The position numbers and the translations under genes are program-made. The notes under the pieces are model-generated. The model did no database searches, was not told the DNA's origin, and was given only the letters and a program-made list of their open reading frames with translations. A stretch of DNA of 25,956 nt from a virus, in the IMG/VR virus record IMGVR_UViG_3300038714_000129, positions 1-25,956 of that record; one strand, 5' to 3'. Of this stretch, positions 7,270-11,202 are shown one piece after another. Each line of letters starts with the position of its first letter. Position 1 is the first letter of the stretch.

Positions 7270-7290
7270 AGTGTCCGACTTCGGACTGTT
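7270..7290 (-). repeat. GTCCGA palindrome, copy 2
   Basis: AGTGTCCGA, two bases, TCGGAC, TGTT. Its edge overlaps the stop codon of the 237-aa gene (7291-7289). The SD hairpin of the next gene follows after one base. Confidence 0.9.
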
Positions 7291-8002
7291 AATGTTGAAC
7301 GATTGCAATGCTTTTAGCATTGACCTGTGACCCACCACATAACATACATGATGAGCATTGAACTCGCCTACCCATTTCTTTTGAAGCAGGACAGAGTATC
7401 TCTTTACCCTTAACAACTTCGTTGACATCTTGGATAACTCGGAATGTTCTATGTCCGAACTCCCAATGAGTCTTAGCAGTAGCTAAGTTGTCAGCCGACA
7501 CCATGTAAATGGTAGGGTCAAAGCTAGAATTAGGATTGTCATATTGATGACAATAGGCAGTATGCTTTCTAGCTTTTGATATCAAGCTATCCCAAATATA
7601 TTTGGGTACTGCACCACCATCTCCATAAGTTCCAATCCTTACATCTAAGGATTCACCAAGAGAAGCTAATGCTTCGTGTCCTTGCAATGAAGGGTAAGCA
7701 CCCTTTACCCATTGCTTCCAAACATTCAACACCCCTTGGAATAACTTGACATAGCAAGTTCTACCAATAGCTTGTTTACGATTAGGGTCATTAGTTGGTG
7801 TTCCTCTATGAGGACATTGACCACAGTTAGCTTCATCTAAGCCATACTTAGATGCATCCCTTGGGTCATGAGGTGTGATGATGTAAGTCTGCATCATAGC
7901 ACCTGTTTTTGAATTAGTAGATTTGCTTGTTAAAGCAATAGCAATGATACGTTCCCCATTAAGAAGGGAAGCACCATCATAAATCACATAACCATTTGAC
8001 AT
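7289..8002 (-). CDS. Conserved Cys-rich phage protein, 237 aa
   Basis: Begins MSNGYVIYDGASLLNGERIIA and contains SKNSKTGAMMQTYII-like and CGQCPHRG blocks, a CYVKLFQG segment and a C-terminal Cys cluster (ILCPASKEMGRRVQCSSCMLCGG). I recall this arrangement from a widespread phage/plasmid hypothetical family (possibly DUF7227, from memory). The clustered Cys residues suggest a bound zinc or iron-sulfur cluster; no enzymatic motif is visible. The start has CGGAG inside a small hairpin loop and copy 3 of the GTCCGA palindrome upstream. Several 6-8 bp hairpins lie in the coding sequence. Confidence 0.78.
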   Translation of the reverse strand: MSNGYVIYDGASLLNGERIIAIALTSKSTNSKTGAMMQTYIITPHDPRDASKYGLDEANCGQCPHRGTPTNDPNRKQAIGRTCYVKLFQGVLNVWKQWVKGAYPSLQGHEALASLGESLDVRIGTYGDGGAVPKYIWDSLISKARKHTAYCHQYDNPNSSFDPTIYMVSADNLATAKTHWEFGHRTFRVIQDVNEVVKGKEILCPASKEMGRRVQCSSCMLCGGSQVNAKSIAIVQH

Positions 8003-8004
8003 AA

Positions 8005-8017
8005 TTAACTCCGTTAA
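8005..8017 (-). promoter_or_regulatory. Shine-Dalgarno hairpin of the 237-aa gene
   Basis: In the mRNA, TTAAC-GGA-GTTAA: a 5-bp stem with the ribosome-site GGA as the loop, two bases before the ATG. Confidence 0.7.
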
Positions 8018-8018
8018 A

Positions 8019-8040
8019 AGTGTCCGACAATCGGACTGTT
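8019..8040 (-). repeat. GTCCGA palindrome, copy 3
   Basis: AGTGTCCGA, three bases, TCGGAC, TGTT; immediately upstream of the SD hairpin of the 237-aa gene. Confidence 0.9.
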
Positions 8041-8044
8041 ATAT

Positions 8045-8082
8045 ATTATTTATATATTCATATATATTCATATATAAATAAT
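8045..8082 (-). repeat. 13-bp AT-rich hairpin at a gene end
   Basis: Perfect inverted repeat, arms 8045-8057 and 8070-8082, 12-base loop. The outermost base of the 5' mRNA arm is the last base of the stop codon of the 34-aa gene. Copy 3 of the GTCCGA palindrome follows. Confidence 0.75.
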
Positions 8083-8186
8083 TATACTTTCTTTCTGACA
8101 ATTCGATACCACTTTGCATCTAGTGATGCAATAAACTTATCGTGTTCATCCCAAAAGTTTCTTTTGGCTTTTGTATTCTTATACAT
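8082..8186 (-). CDS. Very small basic protein, 34 aa
   Basis: ATG 8186 overlaps the stop of the upstream gene (TAATG) and the frame closes at TAA 8084. Product: MYKNTKAKRNFWDEHDKFIA and a basic end (WYRIVRKKV). It contains two perfect 7-bp hairpins (about 8110-8170). Coupling to the upstream gene and the hairpin plus palindrome after its stop match its larger neighbours, which supports it. Function unknown. Confidence 0.55.
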   Translation of the reverse strand: MYKNTKAKRNFWDEHDKFIASLDAKWYRIVRKKV

Positions 8187-8404
8187 TATGCATTTCTCCA
8201 TTTAAAAATTATTAATAATCCTGCTATTGACAAAGTCAACCCCATAGCTCCAACAAGAACTACGAAAGTTATCCCTATAGGATAAGGGGTATTGATAGCT
8301 TCGCTCATGTAATACCCATCAGCTTCCCCAAGGGTAAGCCATGCCATTAAAAATACAGGTATTCCTAAAAGGAATATTAATATTCCATCAATCTTTTTAC
8401 TCAT
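8186..8404 (-). CDS. Two-span membrane protein, 72 aa
   Basis: Residues about 5-25 (DGILIFLLGIPVFLMAWLTL) and 43-67 (GITFVVLVGAMGLTLSIAGLLIIF) are hydrophobic and should each span the membrane, joined by a short polar loop (GEADGYYMSEAINTPYP); both ends are basic. Size and topology resemble small phage holin-like or superinfection-exclusion proteins, but neither can be claimed. The ATG is preceded by a 7-bp hairpin with GGA in its loop. Confidence 0.75.
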   Translation of the reverse strand: MSKKIDGILIFLLGIPVFLMAWLTLGEADGYYMSEAINTPYPIGITFVVLVGAMGLTLSIAGLLIIFKWRNA

Positions 8405-8421
8405 TTTAAACTCCGTTTAAA
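8405..8421 (-). promoter_or_regulatory. Shine-Dalgarno hairpin of the 72-aa membrane protein
   Basis: In the mRNA, TTTAAAC-GGA-GTTTAAA: a 7-bp perfect stem with the GGA in the loop, directly adjacent to the ATG. The stop codon of the upstream gene lies in the 5' arm. Confidence 0.75.
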
Positions 8422-8623
8422 GGTATCTACTATCATCATAAGAGTAGATAGGGTTAGGTTCTAATTTAGCATACTTGCTAAATACTACTATATCATTTTC
8501 TGTATCAATCTCTTGATACATTCTTTTGTCATGGACAAAGTGAATAAAGTCAGGCTTATCAAATACTTTGATAGCTGACAAGTATTCATCATTATCCCTA
8601 AAATTCACAAAGTGAACAGCCAT
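8417..8623 (-). CDS. Unknown early protein, 68 aa
   Basis: I use ATG 8623, which overlaps the upstream TAA (TAATG); an in-frame TTG five codons earlier is less likely. The product (MAVHFVNFRDNDEYLSAIK and on) is acidic with many aromatic residues. No family is recognised. The coding sequence is crowded with inverted repeats: 8-bp stems at 8464-8483 and 8501-8520, the latter with a GAGA loop in the mRNA, and a compound stem at 8549-8579. Confidence 0.7.
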   Translation of the reverse strand: MAVHFVNFRDNDEYLSAIKVFDKPDFIHFVHDKRMYQEIDTENDIVVFSKYAKLEPNPIYSYDDSRYL

Positions 8624-8787
8624 TAGTCTTGCTCCCAATATTCTATTTCATTTAAGAATTTTTCTACTGAAAAATTTTCATTGTTACTTGTAAGTAAATC
8701 AATAAATTGTTTTACAATTTGTTTATCTCTATTAAGTTTATTGAACTTAATAAATTGTGTTAACTCATAAAAATCTATATCTAGCAT
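8623..8787 (-). CDS. Small unknown protein, 54 aa
   Basis: A frame from ATG 8787 to a TAA that overlaps the next ATG by one base. The product begins MLDIDFYELTQFIKFNKLNR, is mostly helical and ends acidic (EIEYWEQD). It has its own SD hairpin (TTAATC-GGA-GATTAA) and follows copy 4 of the GTCCGA palindrome, the same layout as the surrounding genes. Perfect 7-bp (8704-8720) and 9-bp (8730-8752) hairpins lie in the coding sequence. Function unknown. Confidence 0.65.
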   Translation of the reverse strand: MLDIDFYELTQFIKFNKLNRDKQIVKQFIDLLTSNNENFSVEKFLNEIEYWEQD

Positions 8788-8788
8788 T

Positions 8789-8803
8789 TTAATCTCCGAT
8801 TAA
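8789..8803 (-). promoter_or_regulatory. Shine-Dalgarno hairpin of the 54-aa gene
   Basis: In the mRNA, TTAATC-GGA-GATTAA: a 6-bp stem, GGA loop, one base before the ATG. The stem differs from the TTTAAAC type at paired positions, so pairing is kept while sequence changes. Confidence 0.72.
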
Positions 8804-8804
8804 T

Positions 8805-8825
8805 AGTGTCCGACATCGGACAGTT
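8805..8825 (-). repeat. GTCCGA palindrome, copy 4
   Basis: AGTGTCCGA, two bases, TCGGAC, AGTT; between the stop-codon hairpin of the 64-aa gene and the SD hairpin of the 54-aa gene. Confidence 0.9.
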
Positions 8826-8826
8826 T

Positions 8827-8855
8827 GGGAAGTGCTTAATTAAAAGCACTATCCC
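8827..8855 (-). repeat. Hairpin spanning the stop codon of the 64-aa gene
   Basis: A 7-bp perfect stem (8831-8837 with 8844-8850, loop of six) extended by GGGA/TCCC with one bulged base. The TAA stop (8838-8836) lies at the loop edge. No U-run follows. Confidence 0.65.
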
Positions 8856-9030
8856 ATTCTTCAGGTGTGATACCTGTCTTGATGAACTCTCGTTCATCAG
8901 GGGTTAGGTGTGGCATGGCGTTCTGAATAAGAACACCATCCACTTGCCAAGAGCTTAATTGCTCTAGGGTTACGTCAATCTCCATGACGTTAGTGTTACC
9001 ACTAAAAGGTGAGGTTCTGATTATTTTCAT
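8836..9030 (-). CDS. Unknown early protein, 64 aa
   Basis: Starts at ATG 9030 (MKIIRTSPFSGNTNVMEIDV); a longer frame from an in-frame TTG would begin inside the GTCCGA palindrome and include the ribosome site, so I reject it. The C-terminal half (PHLTPDEREFIKTGITPEEWDSAFN) is helical and acidic. No family is recognised. An 8-bp hairpin with a GAGA loop in the mRNA lies at 8880-8899, and a GTAA-loop hairpin at 8991-9004. Confidence 0.7.
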   Translation of the reverse strand: MKIIRTSPFSGNTNVMEIDVTLEQLSSWQVDGVLIQNAMPHLTPDEREFIKTGITPEEWDSAFN

Positions 9031-9031
9031 G

Positions 9032-9047
9032 TTAAACTCCTGTTTAA
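9032..9047 (-). promoter_or_regulatory. Shine-Dalgarno hairpin of the 64-aa gene
   Basis: In the mRNA, TTAAAC-AGGA-GTTTAA: a 6-bp stem with AGGA in the loop, two bases before the ATG. Confidence 0.72.
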
Positions 9048-9048
9048 A

Positions 9049-9070
9049 AGTGTCCGACAATCGGACTGTT
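9049..9070 (-). repeat. GTCCGA palindrome, copy 5
   Basis: AGTGTCCGA, three bases, TCGGAC, TGTT; same core and spacer as copy 3. It is followed by the SD hairpin of the 64-aa gene after one base. Confidence 0.9.
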
Positions 9071-9078
9071 AAGGTTTA

Positions 9079-9129
9079 TATATAATAATTAAATATTTTA
9101 CCCATAAATGGATATTTAATTATTATATA
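9079..9129 (-). repeat. 18-bp perfect AT-rich hairpin at a gene end
   Basis: Arms 9079-9096 and 9112-9129 pair without mismatch; the 15-base loop can add a CCA/TGG pair. The TAA stop of the 77-aa gene (9118-9116) lies inside the 5' arm of the mRNA hairpin, so a terminating ribosome would unfold it. Copy 5 of the palindrome follows. Confidence 0.8.
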
Positions 9130-9349
9130 AATCTTCAAACTCTTGAAGAATCTTTAGATTCTCTTCGTGCTGTAACGCAACCTTAGACTTTGTATAAAGT
9201 CTTTGGATAGCAAAAACACCACAATCATAAATGATTGGTTCATATTTCTTTTGGTCATTTACATGACCAACCCAATTAGAACCAACCCTCTTATGAGGGT
9301 TAATTCTTTTAGCAAAATTACTTTTTGTAATTTTAAATATCTTTGCCAT
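9116..9349 (-). CDS. Unknown early basic protein, 77 aa
   Basis: Begins MAKIFKITKSNFAKRINPHK, basic in the first half with VGSNWVGHVNDQKKYEPIIYDCGVFAIQRLYTK in the middle, and an acidic helical end. No family is recognised. At least six perfect hairpins of 6-8 bp tile the coding sequence: 9132-9149, 9147-9162, 9185-9202, 9251-9270 (GTAA loop in mRNA), 9284-9301 and 9314-9334. The start has an SD hairpin directly upstream. Confidence 0.7.
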   Translation of the reverse strand: MAKIFKITKSNFAKRINPHKRVGSNWVGHVNDQKKYEPIIYDCGVFAIQRLYTKSKVALQHEENLKILQEFEDLYNN

Positions 9350-9350
9350 G

Positions 9351-9367
9351 TTTAATCTCCGATTAAA
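9351..9367 (-). promoter_or_regulatory. Shine-Dalgarno hairpin of the 77-aa gene
   Basis: In the mRNA, TTTAATC-GGA-GATTAAA: a 7-bp perfect stem, GGA loop, one base before the ATG. Confidence 0.75.
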
Positions 9368-9397
9368 AGAAAAAGAAAGGTAGCATTAAGCTACCTT
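9368..9397 (-). terminator. Intrinsic-terminator-like hairpin at the end of the first early gene
   Basis: An 8-bp perfect stem (AAGGTAGC / GCTACCTT, 9377-9397) with a five-base loop that contains the TAA stop of the 209-aa gene, followed in the leftward direction by a U-rich run (TTCTTTTTCT). This is the most terminator-like structure in the early operon. Since genes continue downstream it may act as a partial terminator or attenuator. Confidence 0.6.
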
Positions 9398-10015
9398 CTT
9401 TGGTGAAGAAACAAGTTCCTTGTACTGAGAGTTAAACTCTCTAGTAAAGTCTTGGATAGAGATGTTATTCATCTCTAGTTGAACTAGCACTTCAAGTGCT
9501 ACTTCAGAAGCTGTTAGCTTCTTGTTTTGAGCCTTTGGCTCATTAGTGTCCGACTTCGGACTGTCTTGAGTCTTTGACTCAGTCTCTTGAACCTTTGGTT
9601 CATCTTGAGACTTTGTCTCATCAGAAGCCTTTGGCTTATCTGACTTTGGCTTGTTAGCCTTGTTAAAGGCTTTCTGAAGGCTAGAGATATTTTCATATCT
9701 CTTTCTTGTAGCTTTTAACCAAGCTACGACTTTGTCGTAATTGTTGAAGAGCCACATAGCTTCGCTAAGTCTTCGTCTATCAATCTTTACAAGATTGTAC
9801 TTGGACTTTAAGTCCTTTGTGAGAATATTACTATTCTCAAGTTTCAGTATCTTAGATACTGTTGAAGCAAGACGAAGATAGAAACTATCTTTGTTTAAGA
9901 CTAACTTGGTAGTCTTAGCCTTCTCAGCTTTGCTGATAGCTTTGTCTTCAGCTACTAAAGTAGCTACTTGAGCTTTTAGCTCTACTTGAGTTGGAAGTGA
10001 TTTTGATTTAGCCAT
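9386..10015 (-). CDS. First early-operon gene, unknown 209-aa protein with charged linker
   Basis: The promoter-proximal gene of the leftward operon, with AAGGAG before the ATG. The product has an N-terminal basic helical part (MAKSKSLPTQVELKAQVATL), a folded middle (SFYLRLASTVSKILKLENSN to KRYENISSLQKAFNK), a low-complexity linker of Lys, Asp, Glu, Ser and Pro (about residues 122-167, repeats of the E-P-K-A / E-S-K-T type) and a short C-terminal helix domain. No family is recognised. The coding sequence is almost a continuous chain of short perfect hairpins, and copy 6 of the GTCCGA palindrome is encoded in the linker as SPKSDT. Being first and basic, it could be an early regulator or nucleic-acid binder; this is inference. 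Confidence 0.75.
   Translation of the reverse strand: MAKSKSLPTQVELKAQVATLVAEDKAISKAEKAKTTKLVLNKDSFYLRLASTVSKILKLENSNILTKDLKSKYNLVKIDRRRLSEAMWLFNNYDKVVAWLKATRKRYENISSLQKAFNKANKPKSDKPKASDETKSQDEPKVQETESKTQDSPKSDTNEPKAQNKKLTASEVALEVLVQLEMNNISIQDFTREFNSQYKELVSSPKKVA
9545..9565 (-). repeat. GTCCGA palindrome, copy 6, inside a gene
   Basis: AGTGTCCGA, two bases, TCGGAC, TGTC: the only copy within a coding sequence, in the low-complexity linker of the 209-aa protein, in frame and encoding S-P-K-S-D-T. Confidence 0.88.
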
Positions 10016-10033
10016 GTTAAACTCCTTTTATAT

Positions 10034-10076
10034 TATTTTTTAAGCTATTTACAAATAGCTCATAGCTTAAAAAATA
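10034..10076 (-). promoter_or_regulatory. Inverted repeats over the -10 box and leader of the early operon
   Basis: A 15-bp perfect inverted repeat (10034-10048 with 10062-10076) whose outer arm overlaps the predicted leftward -10 box. Its loop region can instead form AGCTATTT / AAATAGCT (10043-10060). The two pairings exclude each other. This may be an operator or a leader switch. Confidence 0.55.
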
Positions 10077-10101
10077 TATAGAGTCGAAATCCATTTGTCA
10101 A
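10073..10101 (-). promoter_or_regulatory. Leftward early promoter
   Basis: TTGACA (10101-10096), 17-base spacer, TATATT (10078-10073) on the minus strand: five of six bases of the -10 and all of the -35 match the sigma-70 consensus. Transcription would start near 10066, about 50 bases ahead of the first early gene. Copy 7 of the GTCCGA palindrome lies 22 bases upstream of the -35 box. Confidence 0.75.
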
Positions 10102-10122
10102 TAGATACTCCTTAGTATCTAA

Positions 10123-10144
10123 AGTGTCCGACAATCGGACAGAC
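10123..10144 (-). repeat. GTCCGA palindrome, copy 7, upstream of the early promoter
   Basis: AGTGTCCGA, three bases, TCGGAC, AGAC. It is the only copy upstream of the predicted leftward promoter, so if that is the only promoter it is not in the early mRNA; this argues for a DNA-level role for at least this copy. Confidence 0.9.
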
Positions 10145-10146
10145 CA

Positions 10147-10172
10147 CACTACCCTAGGGGGTAGTGGTTTTT
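10147..10172 (+). terminator. Plus-strand terminator-like hairpin
   Basis: CACTACCC, TAGG loop, GGGTAGTG, then GTTTTT: an 8-bp GC-containing stem followed by a five-T run on the plus strand. Oriented to stop rightward transcription coming from the early region, where all genes are on the other strand. Confidence 0.6.
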
Positions 10173-10379
10173 GTACTCCTCCTCTGCAACACCTTGTTTG
10201 TTGCAAAAATACCACAATCTTTCATGCTAAAGCATGGCAACTGATAGTAAATGAGTTTCCAACCAATGCTAAAGCATTGAATTTGCTACATTTTCTAAAG
10301 AAAATCAATGCATATATGCACATATTGAGCGTTTACACAGGCAATGCACACATATACGCCACATATTGGGCAATATACA

Positions 10380-10413
10380 GGGGGGTAGGCATGGGTCATG
10401 TGGGGGTATGGGG
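10380..10413 (+). other. G-quadruplex-type motif
   Basis: Four G-runs of 6, 3, 5 and 4 bases separated by loops of 7, 6 and 3 bases on the plus strand, matching the G3+N1-7 pattern, in an otherwise AT-rich genome. Confidence 0.6.
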
Positions 10414-10547
10414 TATACGTGCTTGGAAATCTACACAGATTAGAAAAATCAAGTGTTAACCACAAGGGTAACTGATGCAATTAACCGTTACTAGTATAGG
10501 GTGATAGGTGTGGTGGGGGTGGTTATACAACTAATTGTAAATATATG

Positions 10548-10576
10548 TTGCATAAATATCACAACTATGATATAAT
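10548..10576 (+). promoter_or_regulatory. Possible rightward promoter, upstream
   Basis: TATAAT at 10571-10576 with TTGCAT 17 bases before it. The -10 is perfect, the -35 matches in the first three bases only. It would lie in tandem with the stronger promoter 54 bases downstream. Confidence 0.4.
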
Positions 10577-10601
10577 CGTACATGAAATAAAAAAAATGCA
10601 C

Positions 10602-10630
10602 TTGACAAAAGTGCTGAGTGGGGGTATAAC
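10602..10630 (+). promoter_or_regulatory. Rightward promoter of the late arm
   Basis: TTGACA (10602-10607), 17-base spacer, TATAAC (10625-10630). This serves the plus-strand operon starting at 10752. The same -35/-10 pair recurs at 16039 and 24847. Confidence 0.75.
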
Positions 10631-10631
10631 T

Positions 10632-10702
10632 ACACTTAAATGAAACACTTAAATGTATAATAACTTAATTATTAAAAAACACTTATATGATACACTTAAA
10701 TG
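10632..10702 (+). repeat. Four 11-bp repeats ACACTTAAATG in two pairs
   Basis: Copies start at 10632, 10645, 10679 (one base changed) and 10692; each pair has 13-base spacing and the pairs are 47 bases apart. Extended to 14 bp the unit (TACACTTAAATGTA) is palindromic but for one base pair. The set starts two bases after the -10 box of the rightward promoter, an operator-like or iteron-like position. Confidence 0.7.
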
Positions 10703-10751
10703 TAGTAAAGAATAGAATCCTCCGTAAGTTAAATTAAATTCGTGCTTGACA

Positions 10752-10964
10752 ATGTCTAAAAAATCAGTACAACTATATGTACCAGAGAATATGCTTGACG
10801 CATTTTACGATGCTGTTCGTGATAATAAACTAAAAGACTTACATATTCCTCATAGTTCTGTGTTTTATGTACGTGCTGCGATAGAAGCGAAGACAGGTAT
10901 ACGATATACATTGAAGCACGTAGAAAATGCAATGAAACATGAAGGGATGTTAGACGATGTTTGA
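10752..10964 (+). CDS. First late-arm gene, unknown, 70 aa
   Basis: Starts MSKKSVQLYVPENMLDAFYD; an in-frame TTG two codons earlier is less likely. No good Shine-Dalgarno is visible, so it may use a weak site. The C-terminal half (HSSVFYVRAAIEAKTGIRYTLKHVENAMKHEGM) is helical and basic and could be a small DNA-binding fold; its position right after the promoter and operator-like repeats would suit a regulator. No family is recognised. Confidence 0.65.
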   Translation: MSKKSVQLYVPENMLDAFYDAVRDNKLKDLHIPHSSVFYVRAAIEAKTGIRYTLKHVENAMKHEGMLDDV

Positions 10965-11202
10965 AGCGTTTGTCCTTGTATGCTTAATGGGTACTACCAA
11001 TATATGCCATACTTTAGAAGATTTAGAAGGACCATACAAAACAGAAAAAGAATGTACAACTAGAGCGTATGAAATAGCTGTAGAGTTACCATCATATATG
11101 CCAAACTTTTATGCTTTTAAATATAAATGTATGGTTGAAAAAGGCAAGATTAAAACAACATGGCAGAAAAAAGAAAAAAACCTACTAAGCGTGGAGGATT
11201 AA
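10957..11202 (+). CDS. Small probably exported protein, 81 aa
   Basis: Begins with a hydrophobic segment MFEAFVLVCLMG that could be a short signal or anchor, then two Cys-containing parts (NICHTLED, KECTTRAYE) and FKYKCM. The 3' end overlaps the next gene by 43 bases. A similar layout (hydrophobic start, xFVLVxxMG, a Cys-A pattern, late Cys) is seen in the 60-aa protein at 14705. Small proteins of this type are frequent in marine phages; the function is unknown. Confidence 0.6.
   Translation: MFEAFVLVCLMGTTNICHTLEDLEGPYKTEKECTTRAYEIAVELPSYMPNFYAFKYKCMVEKGKIKTTWQKKEKNLLSVED

Larger units (their letters stand above)
10145..10751. other. Non-coding control region between the two arms
   Basis: No convincing gene. 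It holds the plus-strand terminator-like hairpin, a 7-bp hairpin (10185-10205), three hairpins with the same TAAA loop and different stems (10223-10236, 10264-10279, 10290-10305), a G-rich stretch with a quadruplex pattern, two rightward promoter candidates and a set of 11-bp repeats. Such a divergent region is a natural place for early regulation and possibly an origin of replication. Confidence 0.75.

Noticed and set aside
8186-8404. Early 72-aa two-span protein as a holin
   Set aside because: Size and topology fit, but it is far from both hydrolase genes and a better holin candidate is at 15635.
6286-10144. CRISPR-like array from the seven GTCCGA repeats
   Set aside because: Spacing is irregular (about 240 to 990 bases), genes lie between the copies, and repeats are short palindromes; no cas genes.
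10124-10459. 111-codon plus-strand frame in the control region
   Set aside because: Begins inside a palindrome, has no ribosome site, passes through the terminator-like hairpin and the G-rich motif, and has no protein-like composition.
10746-10751. TTGACA as another -35 box
   Set aside because: No -10-like sequence lies 15-19 bases downstream; it directly abuts the start of the 70-aa gene.
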